From the NCBI GenBank assembly GCA_037577475.1, contig CM075193.1, positions 1,058,501 through 1,122,500 on the forward strand: a stretch of 64,000 bases of DNA. The letters are read 5' to 3'. A model generated the notes under the pieces. The model was not told the origin of the DNA and made no database searches. It saw only the letters and a list, made by a program, of their open reading frames with translations. The first letter of the stretch is position 1. The number at the start of each line of letters is the position of its first letter. This document shows, in pieces, positions 46,985 through 59,680 of this stretch. This DNA is from Chaunax sp. Z400. Its lineage: Eukaryota; Chordata; Actinopteri; Lophiiformes; Chaunacidae. A program made the position numbers and the translations under genes.

Positions 46985-47890
46985 AAATTATTTTATATGT
47001 TTCACTATGCTTCTAGTCATGTTGGGTTGTTTCAGGGTCTTTATCCCTGTCAACCTCAATGAGTCTGCATTTTCAGGCCCAGATACAGTAACACACAGCT
47101 GATGCTGATTGGCTAATTAAACCTCCAATCAGCTTACTCCTCTGCTCTGATTGGTAGTTGAGACTCTCGACAGAAGACTGGATCAACTACTACTATTACT
47201 ACTACTACTACTAGTGATACTACTATTACAGATTTTACAACTACTTCTACTACTGTCACTACTACTAAATAAATATGTTAAATAAGTACTACAAAGTGGT
47301 ACTACGTCTCAGTCTGAGTACTCACTGAGCTACTTTTAATGTCGGCTATCTCTTTCAATTGATTGATTCTACTACTAGTACTACTACTACTACTACTACT
47401 ATTACTACTACTACTATTACTACTACTACTACTAGTACTGCCACTACTGCTACTACTACTACTTCTACTACTACTAGTAGTACTACCACTATTACTATTA
47501 ATACTACTAGTACTACTACTATTACTACTACTACTACCACTATTAGTAGTAGTACTAGTATACTAGTACTACTACTTCTACTGCTGTCACCACTACTAAA
47601 TAAGTATGTTAAATAAGTACTATTAAGTGCTACTCTGAGTACTCATTGAACTACTTTTAATGTCGGCTACCTATTTCAATTGATTGATTCTACTACTAGT
47701 ACTACTACCATTACTACTAGTACTGCTACTACTACTACTATTACTACTACTACTACAGGTTCACAAAGCATGCTGTAGCCTATGAACATCAATGGTACTG
47801 CTATGAATACTCATAGTACTGGTAATATTAGTATTGAGATACACACCAAGCATCAGATAAACTCTGTGTCTTTAGAAATGTCTTGTAGGT
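46985..47890. repeat. GTAGCCTATGA-type interspersed repeat, copy C, with expanded ACT array
   Basis: Left end 46985-47100 (CCTGTCAACCTCAATGAGTCTGCATTTTCAGGC) and right end 47770-47890 (GCTGTAGCCTATGAACATCAATGG, TACTGGTAATATTAGTATTGAGATACACACC) match copy B at 43390-43480 and 43510-43610. Between them lies a large (ACT)n array with a segment repeated at a 331-bp offset. Confidence 0.8.
47189..47758 (+). repeat. (ACT/CTA)n trinucleotide array with a 331-bp tandem duplication
   Basis: ACT-type runs at 47189-47266, 47368-47592 and 47688-47758 are separated by two copies of a unique spacer (47267-47367 and 47598-47690; AAATAxxTATGTTAAATAAG to TCAATTGATTGATTC). The Thr- or Leu-only frames across it are spurious. 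Confidence 0.95.
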
Positions 47891-48601
47891 TTGTTTGATT
47901 TTCATCACTACAGGAAGCTGCAGATCATCTTTCTCATAGAAGCAGTTCATTTAGGTTGAGTTAAAGTGTATAGGATGCATCTCTATAGTGACTTTCAGCT
48001 GATTATTTATCTGTGTGACATGTTTACTGTTGTGGTTCCCTCTCATAGCAGCGTTTTCAGAGTAAAAGCTGTAGAAAGTCTCTGTCCACCAGCTGCTGCC
48101 GTCAGAGACGAGCTGGAGAACCTGTGGAGCGTTTAGCAGCTACAGAGAGAAATTACCTCAGTGGTTTGCTCTGAAAACAGACCTCAGATCAGATCGACAT
48201 CAAACATCTCTTCAGGTATGTGTGAGGCGATCATCAAGCCGACAGATCAAACACACGTGAAACCTGATCAGCTGACACTCGGTCTGACACTGACCTGTGA
48301 GTCTCTGATGTGGGACGTACTGACACGTCTGCCTCAGGGTATTCAGTATTCACTGATGTGTAGGGAGACCCAGACCTTCCCCACCCCCACCCTGTCATAC
48401 TGACTGAATCTCCTTCGTTAACCCTCTGGATTCTGAAGCCCTGTTTACATGACAACAAATGTTTTTCCTTTGCATTTTAAAAAAAGTTCTGTATTCAGAA
48501 TCAGAAACGTTTTACTGCCAAGAACGTTTACACGTTTTTTCTTATGTCACCTTTTAGAACCTGCTCAGCTTTTTTGGAGCCTTGACAGAGGTGGCACAAA
48601 A

Positions 48602-49072
48602 GCCCCTTTTCCACTGCATAGTACCAGCTCGGCTCACCTCGCCTCGCCTTTTTTGCATTTCCACTAGGTAAAAAGTACCTGGTACTACTTTTCTAGCACC
48701 TACTCTTTTGCGGTTCCAAGTGAGCCAAGCAGGTACTAAAAGGTCACGTGAAATGTTACAGACCACTGATTGGTCAATGCCCGGCACACACAGAGTATCC
48801 TGCACAGCACAAATCAATGACCGCCACACTCAAACAGCGAAGCTACTTTAGGGACTGTAACTTTTTTTTATTGCAACCGCCATATTGAGGAGGTGCAGAC
48901 ATTCCTGTCTTAAACAGCTGATTAGAGGATCACGAGAAGTGTGTGTCGCGTTAAAGACTACGCCACGGCAGTTTTCACACGGCCCCCAATCTACCCTCAG
49001 GAGGTACCATCTGCAATGGAAAACGACCAAGCCGAGTCGAGTCAAGCTGGTACTACGCAGTGGAAAAGGGGC
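48602..49072. mobile_element. Non-autonomous inverted-repeat element (MITE)
   Basis: Left end GCCCCTTTTCCACTGCATAG followed by TACCAGCTCGGCTC. The minus strand from 49072 reads GCCCCTTTTCCACTGCGTAG, then TACCAGCTTGACTCGACTCGG. The arms match over about 35 bp. Internal GCGGTTCCAAGTGAGCCAAGCAGGTACTAAAA is part of the same family as I recall it. No protein coding. Target duplication not identified. Confidence 0.85.
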
Positions 49073-49150
49073 TTGAAAAAGTACGTACCAGGTACTTTTA
49101 CCTACTAGAAAAAAAACAAAGGCGAGTAGAGTGGAGCCGGTAGCACGAAG
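49073..49150. repeat. Second, degenerate right arm of the same MITE family
   Basis: AAAGTACGTACCAGGTACTTTTACC, then GGCGAGTAGAGTGGAGCCGGTAG is an inverted, diverged copy of 48612-48690, abutting the complete element. Confidence 0.65.
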
Positions 49151-50012
49151 GCTTAGTTGATATGCGGCTAAAGTTACAGACGTGGTGGAAACAAAGACAC
49201 TTTTAATAGGAATAGAAAAGGACTTCACCAACAACTCCAGATCATCGTCCATCAACATGTTTCACTACGTCAGAGACAAACTCACCAGACATATCCTGTT
49301 CATTTATACTCCCTCTATGTACGAAAATAACTACGTCCATTGGAAATAATGGACCCCTCCATGTCCTTAGTCCTTAGCTAAACATAGTGGTGCACTTGTG
49401 GAGTGGAGCTGAATGTGCAACTGGGCAATGAAGTTTGATTAATAGATAAAGAGGTGTGACTCCTGCGCCGTCCACTAAGAAGTTGGAACTTTTTTTGACT
49501 GATCACACGGAAACGTTTCATTAGTAAAACCTGTGTTTTCCCCCAGTACAACATGCCTGGCATGAGTGCCTTTCTTGCACTGCATATTGCATATTTCTAA
49601 TGGATTTTAGACACTGACAAAAGTTAAAATATGTTCAGCTTTTCAGGGTAGATGCAGCTACTTAATGGAAAAAGCAGTGCATCTCCTGCACCCTGCACTG
49701 AAAAACAATTTTAACTTTTACGCACATTTAAAACCTGCCTGAAAAGCACAGGACAAGACAAGAGCGTTAGACAGGCGCACTGTGCTATAAGACAACAACG
49801 GTTTTGCTGTCAACACGTTTTTGATTGGCCCCAAATAGTTGTAACTTCTCAGTACAACGCCAGGGAGTCACCTTTTTTTACATTAAGTACATTTGAATGT
49901 GCGGTTGCACTCTTCTTTTGTACGATATTTCTGAGGTGGCTGAAGAGATGAGTCTCTGTGTGACCGGGGGTTTGACCCGACCAGCTAGTCTCTAACTGGG
50001 CCCAATTGTTGC

Positions 50013-50026
50013 TTAGGGTTAGGGTT
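50013..50026 (+). repeat. Short interstitial telomere-like motif
   Basis: TTAGGGTTAGGGTT, 2.3 copies of the vertebrate telomere unit. Short enough to be chance. Confidence 0.6.
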
Positions 50027-50588
50027 GTGGATGGTTTACAGCTTCTTCTCTGAAACCGACGCTATAAGAAGGGAACCAGAACCAGAACCGGAGCCACAGC
50101 AATGACTAATCAGAGTTGAAGTTGTTGGAAGGACTATGCTAACAGTTTCCCTCTGTGTCTAGTCTTTGTGCTAAGCTAAGCTAAACACATCCTGGCCATG
50201 TCTCTTTGCAGGAGAACCAGAGCTTTTCATAAATCTTCAGACTGCACCTTTAGTGTGACCATCAAACAACATCCAACATCCAGTTGGACGTGAAGGTTGG
50301 GTCATGTGGTCAGCTTCCTTTCATACCTGCTACTTCCTGTTTTGATTTCCTGCTGGTTTGACCTCTTCACATCTCCTCCTGTCACTTCTCTTCCTCTCCG
50401 TGCTTGCCTCTTCTTCCTCCGCTCTCAGCTTCGTTCTGTGCAGCCTGTTGCTGTAGTGACGGACCTTCAGGTTGCTCTGCCCACACACTCGACTGGCAGG
50501 CGGCGAGTAACAACGAGCAGGATCATTCTTCTGGAGATTGCAGCGACAAACACAAACTCCACTAAGACAGGAGCGGACATGCCTGGAT

Positions 50589-50593
<5 letters not shown>

Positions 50594-50659
<66 letters not shown>
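50594..50659 (+). repeat. (TG)n microsatellite
   Basis: About 33 uninterrupted TG units. Val-Cys reading frames across it are artefacts. Confidence 0.98.
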
Positions 50660-50662
<3 letters not shown>

Positions 50663-50867
50663 AAGTATCTTCCTCACTCACATACCAAAGCCACACATAC
50701 ACACACAGATCTGTTCTTTCAGTGTGTTTGCTTGAGAAAGAAAAGAATGAGGGGTGTGTGTGCGTGTTTGAATGGATAGCAACAGGTGGCCAATTTAATG
50801 CTAGCACATAGCATGACACACACTCATTGCTGAGTAAAGCCGCAGGTATTGTTTCCATTCAACACTA

Positions 50868-51000
50868 TCCAGTAGTGGAATGTAACTAATTATATTTACT
50901 CAAGTATTGAACAGAAGTACGAGTTAGAGATACTTTACTGTAGTCCTGTAGTATTTCCACTTTATGCTTCTCCACTACATCTCAGAGGTAAATCTTTTTT
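50868..51000 (+). repeat. ACTTGTACTTTACT-type fish repeat, fragment 2
   Basis: AGTAGTGGAATGTAACTAATTATATTTACTCAAGTA, then CTTTATGCTTCTCCACTACATCTCAGA. The first phrase is the inverse of the end of 59930-60100. Confidence 0.6.
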
Positions 51001-51044
51001 TATTCCACATCTGTCTGACAGCTTTTGTTACTGTTCAAAACATG

Positions 51045-51300
51045 TATCTCCAAGTTAGCTTAACATGAATAACATGATAATATTTTGCAGGATAGCATAA
51101 CATGCTAACATTTGGCAGGTTAGGATAACATGCTAATATCTAGCAGGTTAGCAAGACATGCTAATATTAAACAGGTTAACGTAAAATTTAACATCTGGCA
51201 GGATAGAATAATATGCTAATATATCACAGTTTAGCAAGATATGTTAATATTTAACAGGTTTGCCTGTTGAGCAGGTTGGTATGACATGCAAAAATGTAGC
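51045..51300. repeat. Imperfect ~33-bp minisatellite GTTAGCATAACATGCTAATAT
   Basis: Roughly seven diverged units of GTTAGCATAACATGCTAATA followed by TTTAGCAG. Confidence 0.8.
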
Positions 51301-53384
51301 TAGCTTTTTGAAGTATTAGTAGTTAGGTTTTAGTAGCTAACTATTTACCCTTTAGACTAATAACACTTTTGATGCTGGCTGTTTGTGATATTTGTTGCCA
51401 ATAGTTTGAATATATTTGTATGTACAGCTTGTAGCTAGTTTTTTTTTTTATTGTTTCCTTGTAGGTGTTGCTTCTAGTTGTCTGTTTTTACCGAGCTATA
51501 TTTATAATTACATGGGATTTTTCTACCTACCTAGTTATACTGTTTTTTGAATATTTCTATCTACCTATTTTTTCAACCTTTTATTTTTTGTTGTTTATAA
51601 TTTTAACAGTAGTATTTATAGCTAGTGTGCTAGCTTCTAGTGTTAGCATAGCCCAGCTTTTGTCTTGTTCAGTTTTATACGTACCAGACCAAAACAATTT
51701 CTGAAATCCTTTTTAATGCCAATCTTTTCTCTCTGTGCAAATTCTCATTTTCAGATCATCCATGTTTTCTAATTATATTCTGAGGGTGAATTTTCTACAT
51801 CACAGCTGATCAACAAGTCTTTTAAGAAGAAGAAGTTACGTTTTCATGCTACACTGACGTAATGCTGATGGTTCGAAGCTCTACGAAGTGAAAGTAAAAG
51901 CTTCCTGGAAGGAACAGGATCAGTCTAAATGCTGACGGAGGATTCGATAATGAATCTCAACGATGGAGGCTAACAGGATCAGGAGCTGACCAGCTAAACA
52001 TCCAGACTTTGTTAACATCCTGCCCTGAAAGAGCATAGTGACAAACTTATTTCACTGAGCTGTTAGATCCAGTATTTGTTTCTGAACATTAGAGCATCAA
52101 AAAGAATGAAGGAAAACTTTTAAAGTTGGCTGGTCTTCAGCAGGTCGGACTCCACGAGGAGGAACGCTGCCCCACAAGGAAGCCAGCTGCTCCCATGGCA
52201 ACAGGAGGCTGGTCACTGTAGACAATGTGGATGTGTTTGCTGTTTCTGAGCTTATCAGAAACTAAAACGTTCTTCAGGCTCAACCACCTCACATTAATGT
52301 TTCATGTTTTCATCAACAGGTTTTTAACTGGGACTCTACAGGATTCACTGGATTTAACTGGATGGGAGCTTAAAACGGCTGCAGTGACTAGAGAACATGA
52401 AAAATATTAAAGTTTGATTCTTTTCAAATGAGGTACAGACACGGTTTCTGCAGAACAGATGACAGAGGAAAGACACTCCCGAACCCTCACTGTCATCTGA
52501 AGATGCTTCTTTCACTGAGTCTGAGCTTTTACTTTGAAGGGCTGGTATTTATAGAGTCTTTTTAGAGACTGCTGCAGCTAAATGAGCGTCTTTGATGCCA
52601 GCAGAGTGAGTCAGAGTGAATCACTGTCAGAATAAACAGCGGCGGGTCTGAAGGATTTAACAGAAATAAAAACTGTCAGAGAGGATCTGCTGATCTGCTG
52701 CCAGGAGAGGCGTTCGTGTCGAGACGTCACAGCTGCCGTGTCAAAGATAAAAACCCAGCAGGTCATTGATGAAGCCTTTAGGGGTCCTATTGAGAAGTTC
52801 ATTCAGGGCGTGTTCAACTTGCAAGTTGCAGGTTTTTATTGGTTAATGGTTCAATCACTTTTTGCTGCCCTAACATACCAATGCTCTAACAATGCTGCTG
52901 ACCACACCTCATTTTAACACCAACACTAACATGGACGCACAGATGGACACAACTACATCTGATATGTAAACAACGTGGACGTGAAAATGGTGACTATGTT
53001 AATTGGAAACTACCAATGACACCTTGTTAAAAAAGAGCGTGGTCCGTGTTTGATCGCCTGAAAGCCAACTTTGCTGCAGCAGCTTCAGCTAGTGCTAGCG
53101 CATCTGTAGCCAGCTCTGTGCTCATTTATAGAGACCTGAACCCTCCATGAAGACTTTAAGTGAGGTGTTGACAACTGACATCAATGACATCATCATTTAA
53201 GTTTTTAGATAGAAAATAGTAAACTAACTGAGAGAGAGATTACATTTTTATCACTGCAGAGAGAGGAAAATATCCAGAAAAGTTACAGCTGGTACCCGTA
53301 CTGAATTTTAGGTGCTGTAAAACTGATCACCAAAGCATTGATCAGTCTGATAAATATTTACACTCCTCATCCTTAAAGGTTTAC

Positions 53385-53465
53385 TCTTGATAAAGAGATT
53401 TTTAATCTCAATAAGAATTTTACCTGGTAAAATAAAGGATATAATAATAATAATAATAATAATAT
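53385..53465 (+). repeat. TTTACCTGGTAAAATAAAGG tail with (AAT)n
   Basis: Resembles the 3' tail of a LINE/SINE family and runs into (ATA)n. No body of the element is recognised upstream. Confidence 0.5.
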
Positions 53466-54265
53466 AATAACTATGCAGGTTTCCCTAAAAACGGTGAACA
53501 GACAGCAGTAATCCCTGTCAATAATCACTTTTGTTTTAGTACAAGAAGGTCCTGCATAAAGACTGTAAGTATTTTCTTCTTTTTCTTCGCACCAGACATG
53601 CTCATCAGTTCACTGGTTTCAAGCTGTTTTCTCCACTGGATGACAGACACCAATCACTTTGATTGGTTATCAATATCAGCTCCCAGTCAGACGGTTGTGG
53701 GTTGAGCCCTCCTGCCGGCTCAGTGTGACTTCACCTGTCTGGTGTGAATCTGACCTCTCAGCCAGTTTCAGCTGCTTCGTTCTAACTGTGGGCTTGATTT
53801 TAGATATGAAGACAGAAAAGGCAACAAAGACTCTAGAATGAAGAAGAATCATCTTGTTCTCTGGCTTTAAGATTTTTTCATTGGAATGAAGAAAGAAATG
53901 GAAAGCGAAAGAAGAATTAATGAGCTACTTTTGACTTGAACAAGTAGTTTGATGCTTTGACGTCTCTAAAGCTCAGATCATTTTAGTGTAATCATCTCTC
54001 AGGACCAGCAGTGGCTCTGGACCTTCTCTAATGAATATTTAGTTCTTACATTCAGTAAAATTAGGTTACTTATCATGCAGAGGATTTGTTGAAGTATGAT
54101 ATATTCATATTGTCAGGTTAACACTGATGTATGACTGTTTCCTGCTGCAGATGGAGCCCGTCTGAACTATTTTCTAGACTGTTGAGGTGAATGCTGTCCT
54201 CTTATAGAGTAGAATACCACCACAGGCTGCTTTAAATCCATTTAAGAACAGTGAGGAGTTCTTAC

Positions 54266-54300
54266 CTTCACCTGTAGGCCTCCTCCTCTGCTGATGTCAC
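54266..54300 (-). other. Possible dlk2 non-coding 5' exon end
   Basis: A strong minus-strand donor (GTGAAG/GTAAGAAC) ends at 54266 in gene-free DNA upstream of dlk2. It is a guess that this is the missing 5' exon; no other support. Confidence 0.2.
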
Positions 54301-54460
54301 AGACGTTTAAACATTCAGCTCCAGTTTGACTCTCTGCTGCCCTTCAACACACACATACACACTCCTGCAGGTTATTTTAGCGTCTGGAGCTGCAGATGGA
54401 CGAACAGGAGAGCCGTCCTCCTCTTCATTTAACACACTCCCTCTCTGCAGGGTCTGACCC

Positions 54461-54461
54461 C

Positions 54462-54536
<75 letters not shown>
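54461..54536 (+). repeat. (CA)n microsatellite
   Basis: About 37 uninterrupted CA units. Confidence 0.98.
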
Positions 54537-54537
<1 letters not shown>

Positions 54538-55557
54538 AGAGTGTGGAGGAGGAGCTAGTGGGTCTCTTGTTGTTTGTCAGATAGCTGTGGTGTTAGATTA
54601 GATCTAAACACACTTATTCAGTCCACATCTGTGCAGTCGGGTGTTGATAAGTGTTGATTGGATTCATAAACACAGTCAGTGACAGTTTTACACTGTCACA
54701 CTTAAAGTTGTGTGATGATGTAAACAGCTGCAGACTCTGTCACAAGTCCACACAAACCTGTGGGCAATCAGGATCCTTCATTCTGCTGTGTTGCTGTCAT
54801 TCATCCAAAAACTACCACAGATGCAAACATCCACATTTAAATAACATTTAAAACAGGAATAATACAAATCCATCAATCAGCTGTTTCAAAAGCTGCATTT
54901 ACAAACAATAAGAGATGGAGAAAGACTGATTATTTTATTATGGGTCAAGATGGAGCCTCAATGGATGCCTTTAGTTAAACAGGCGATTTTATACTCAGCC
55001 AGCTGAGTTTATAGTTGAACAGGTGAGTTTATTCTCAAACAGGTGACTTTGTAGTTAAACAGGGGAGTTTTCTGTATGAGGAAGTGAGGAACCAGAGCTG
55101 ACTGGCTAAGGGTAAGGGGCAGGCTGCACTGTATGGTTGGACCAAGGCTTGATGTAGGACGGACTTGAACCATTCACAGTGTGGCAGATGAGTACCAGTG
55201 TTTTGAATGTGACTTCAGCAGCCATCGTTTGCAGTGCATGGTGTAGTTTGGTAGAACTTCGTTATTTTGAAAGACCACCCAGATCAGAAGGCACACCAGC
55301 CTGTAGCAAGTCATCTAGATGAACCAGATATGAACCAGAAACTGAACCAAGTCCTGGTTGAGGAACTGGTATATCCTCCTGATAAGGAGAAACTGCAGGA
55401 GCAGTTTGTTCTCCAGTATCACACTGGGGTTCCTCTCAGTCCGAATGCAGGACAAGGACTCAGGAGTGCTCAAAGACTGGTCTGAAGCATCCAAGAGACA
55501 GAAACAAGGCAGAGAAAAGAAAGAACTCAACAAAGAAGACCTCAAGAACGAAACAAT

Positions 55558-55765
55558 AAAACAAGAACGAAACAGGTCAGTGTGACACTGAGACATGAGA
55601 CAGAGACGAGTCCAAGTCAGACAAGGTGGAGACGAGTCTGAGTCAAAGGATCAATGAAACTGAGACGAGTCCGACTCATATGAAACAGAGATTATTCAGT
55701 GTCCAAGAACCAACGAAACCGAAACGAGTCCAAGTTACACTAGAAGGAGATGAGTCCAAGTCAAA
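55558..55765. repeat. Degenerate GAAACxGAGACGAGTCCAAGTCA repeat
   Basis: Five or six irregularly spaced variants of GAGACGAGTCCAAGTCA. Open frames here are short and biased; no protein family recognised. Confidence 0.5.
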
Positions 55766-55874
55766 CACTGATGATTTTACAAGTAGAGAACTTGTAACTG
55801 TGTTATTGGTTCAAGAAGTTAACTCTGCAGCCTCTAGGGGGCCTTAGCTGCATCGTTTCATTAGTTTTAATTGC

Positions 55875-56440
55875 CATGTAAACATAGACTGTATAATAAA
55901 TAGTGGACGCAGACACCCATAGGTTTCTGAAGAACATATGGAAAGTTCTATTTGAACAGATTCAGCCGCCATCTTGGCATTGCATGACTCCGCCTAACTC
56001 CCAGCTAATGCAAAATTAGGCACAGAGGTGGAGCATGGATGGAGCTGATGCGAATCAGTTAGTGAAACTTACCCACCTAGCTTGAAGCTAAAAAGCTAGC
56101 TGAGGCTAACAAGAGCTCTCATGAGACAAGAACAGTGACAGTGAATTTTGGCATTGAAAATAATTTGTCAGTGAAAGCTGGCATTAGGTAAGGTGATGGA
56201 TACCTGTCAATCAAAGCGACCATGACTTTAATTCTACATAACTTTAAGCCTTAATATGATTTAAAAATGCAAGTTATATAGAAATTAAGTCCACATACAG
56301 TTGACGTGAACATGGACCAAACGGTTTTTGTCCCAGGCCAGAAACATGTTCATTTCTGGACGTTTTACCATGGAGCTCTATGGGTTTACTCTTGGACCTA
56401 CCTCTAGTGGCCGTTAGAAGAACTGCAGTTTATGGTACTT
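55875..56440 (+). repeat. Interspersed repeat with AGCCGCCATCTTGGCA and CCTCTAGTGGCCGTTAGAAG
   Basis: Starts at ACATAGACTGTATAATAAATAGTGGACG and ends at CTACCTCTAGTGGCCGTTAGAAGAACTGCAGTTT. These opening and closing phrases are ones I recall from a common percomorph repeat. No coding capacity seen. Confidence 0.6.
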
Positions 56441-56945
56441 GAGCGTTGGTTTCAGTTTTAAGCGTTGGAGGTTTTTGCTTGATAAAACTTCTTTCTGTCC
56501 ATAACAGTTTTTCAGCCCTCGATGAGACTCTTTTTGCTTCTCGCTGCTTCTTTTGTTGGGAACCTCACTCATCGTTTCCCAGAATGCTCTGCTTTTTGTT
56601 CAGGACTCCTTCCTCTATCTGATGATCCACACATATTTGTTTTGTCTAACCCGGTCTATGTAACATCTCCCAGTATGCCGAGTGTGTCGGCATCGATTGT
56701 GTTCACGTCTGCTCGTGTTTCTACATGTCTGTTTGTTAAAAGCTTCTGTAAATGAATCAGATCTGACTCCTCACCCCCAACAGGCTGAGACTCGTCTTCA
56801 CCTGGAACGAAGTGCAGCTTCTTAGATTTTTTCAGGTGAGAGTGAAGATGGAATTTAGAGGCATTTGGTCCTGACAAACTAATCTCTCTGCAGAGGAAGA
56901 CTCAAATTCAGATTCAGTGAAAATATATTGACCACCTACCGACTT

Positions 56946-57107
56946 GTAGAACCTCCTACTGAACCCCTGCAACCACCTACAAGACTCCTAGAACCTCCTG
57001 CTGAAACCCTGCAACCACCTACAAGTCTCCTAGAACTTACTACTGAACCCTCGCAACCATCTACAAGCTCTTAGAACTGTTGACAGAACCCCTGCAACTA
57101 CCTCCCA
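56946..57107. repeat. ~42-54-bp minisatellite, 3-4 imperfect units
   Basis: TAGAACCTCCTACTGAACCC followed by CTGCAACCACCTACAAGACTCC recurs with substitutions. Confidence 0.8.
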
Positions 57108-58089
57108 ACTCAGTGACACGAAGAACCCCCTAAAATAGGTTCCCTAGATTCCCAAGATCCCCTAGGATATTGTCAGTGGTTCCCTCCATACAGCCATCTG
57201 TTTCTGTGTATATTGGTCATGAATATTGATCATTTGTTGATATGAATTGATCGATGCTTCTGATAAAATCTATCATCATTATGTTCTCAGGAGAACTGAA
57301 GATGTCCTCTGTTCTTGTCGCCTTGCTCTGAATGCAGTTGGTAGATATTCTGAGTTAATGAGTCATAGCTCAGATACTGTCACCTCCTGTGGGTCGGGAC
57401 ACTGAAAACACTCATCAGAAGAAGATCTATCTTCCAATCAATAACCAGTAATCTCAGTTAAGATTCCCGTGTGAGGGACCCCACCAGCCTGGTTTATTTA
57501 GTTTTCTGGTCGGAGGGTCTTCAGCTGTAACTGGATCTCTCCGTGACGATGTTTGGAAGCTAAATCTGACCGCGGCAGGCGTTTGACCACCGCTCAGACA
57601 GGGATGGGGGGTGGGGGTGTTGAGGGGTTGATGAGGGTCTAACCTGCTGGATGAACCAGAGCAGGGCAGCTGGGAGATTCCTCTGTGACAAACCACCTGC
57701 CTCACAATGCCTCTCTGTTTACACAGGGAGAAGAATGGAGGGAGACACAGCCTTGACCCCTCCCTCACTGCAGCAGCTGAGACCCCCCCATCACCACCAC
57801 CACCACCACCACCATCTCCACCCACTATGTTTTAACACTCAGTTGGAGTTCCTTCATTCTGTTACCTCCTTATATCCTTTAAGGCCATTTTATTTACAGC
57901 AGGACAAGTCTTTTAAAATCTTTATTAACCTTCTTTTACTTTGAAAGGTTGAGATCACTTCCCTCTTTCAGTTACTTGTGTGAACTCTCACCAGTAGAGC
58001 TTTAACTGGGACACCAGTGACAAAGTGTCCCATTGTGTTTGAAGCATCACATATGATCACAGCCATTATTATCTATATTATCTTTGACC

Positions 58090-58455
58090 GATGCAGGAAA
58101 TGAGGAGACATGGTGACAAGGAAACAAGGAGAGATGAGACAAGGAGAGAGGAGATGAGGAGAGATGTAAGGAGACTAGGAAAGAGTAGACAGGAGATGAG
58201 ATGAGAGGAAAGAATGAGAGAGGAGATGAGGAGACAAGGATACAAGGAAACAAGGAGAGATGAGACAAGGAGAGAGGAGATGAGGAGAGATGTAAGGAGA
58301 CTAGGAAAGAGTAGAGAGGAGATGAGATGAGAGGAAAGAATGAGAGAGGAGATGAGGAGACAAGGATACAAGGAAACAAGGAGAGAGGAGATAAGGAGAG
58401 AGGAGACAATGAGAGAGGAGATTAGGAGAGAGGAAAGGAGAGGGGGAGATGAGGA
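58090..58455 (+). repeat. GA-rich minisatellite with a 126-bp unit
   Basis: The block starting AAGGAAACAAGGAGAGATGAG recurs at 58118, 58244 and 58370 (last truncated), units nearly identical. The + strand is almost pure purine, within which shorter GGAGATGAGGAGA units repeat. Confidence 0.92.
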
Positions 58456-59114
58456 AACAAAGAGACTAGGTGATGAGTTACTTTTTTAATTTAACTCACG
58501 AGGCGTTCATGTTCGTTTGGTTGCCAGTTTAACTGCAGATCAAAAAACATCCATATACATGATGAGTTGGATGTTTCAGAAACCAGTCAATCAATATGTG
58601 ATCATTTCCAGATCAGATGAAATCTTTTGTTCATCAGTCAATCCTTAAACTAAATCTGGAGCTTAATCCAAGATCAAATGCACAATGAAAAGGACTTGAT
58701 TCTTGTTTATGTTTTTTATGTTTGTTGTATGTCCTCTTGTTTCCTATGTAGAATGTCTGTTTTGTAATGTTGCAAATGAAGTGGCTGAGATGCAAGACAA
58801 TTTTCAGACTTGACAATGACAATGAAGTATTAAGTAAGTAAGTAAGTATGTAAGAAATGATTGATCAGTACTGATAAAAATTTCTCTTCATCTCTCCATT
58901 TTACTGTTTTTTGATTCTGGTTCTGGAATATGCCAGAGAGACACCAACAGCTGCTGGGATTCAAACCAGTGGCATGTTCTCCATACCTCCCATCACTCCC
59001 ATTACTCCCATAGCTGTCATGTCAGAGGACAGAGGGGGGACCTGCATTGTTGTGGAGCAGCTGGACATTGTCTTCGTCTTTCTGCTCTGCAGGGAGATGA
59101 TAATCTCAACAACT

Positions 59115-59116
<2 letters not shown>

Positions 59117-59197
<81 letters not shown>
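59117..59197 (+). repeat. (TG)n microsatellite
   Basis: About 40 uninterrupted TG units. Confidence 0.98.
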
Positions 59198-59198
<1 letters not shown>

Positions 59199-59457
59199 AG
59201 AACAGTCAGAGGTTCAGTGTGAAGCGATCTGATTGGACAGAGAGGACAGTAATTATTTCTCCACAAACAAACCCTTTTAATTAATTTGAAATATTGTCTG
59301 ACATTAAAACATGTATCTTGTGTTTCTGATCAGTCCTCAGTGACTTTCCTCTCTGTTCTGTTGTTTTGACATGTGAAACCTCACTGTAGCATCAGAGTGT
59401 TTAGGTGTAAATACAGACAAGTTCACACTGTAACAGTCTGTAGACACAACAAACTAC

Positions 59458-59680
59458 CCGCAGACAGAACTGCTGGACACATTAAAACACCTGCAGACAG
59501 AACTGAGGGACACATAAAAACACCTGCAGACAGAACTGAGGACAAATTAAAAAACCTGCAGACGGAACTGGGGGACAAATTAAAACACCTCCAGACAGAG
59601 CTGAGGGACACATTCAAAATCCTGCAGACAAAACTGAGGGACATATTAAAACACCTGCAGACAGAACTGAGGAACTCTGA
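59458..59680 (+). repeat. 33-bp minisatellite with open reading frame
   Basis: About seven units of CTGCAGACAGAACTGAGGGA followed by CACATTAAAACAC. The period of 33 keeps one frame open from 59373 to 59693, giving LQTELRDxLKH-type 11-residue repeats. No start context, splice site or known protein supports it as a gene. Confidence 0.85.

Noticed and set aside
47355..47616. Open frames of Thr or Leu/Val runs
   Set aside because: Translation of the ACT trinucleotide array in different frames.
50013..50026. Interstitial telomere as a chromosome-fusion scar
   Set aside because: Only 2.3 units; too short to support a fusion.
55267..55596. Small overlapping frames on both strands
   Set aside because: No splice structure, no recognised family, biased local composition.
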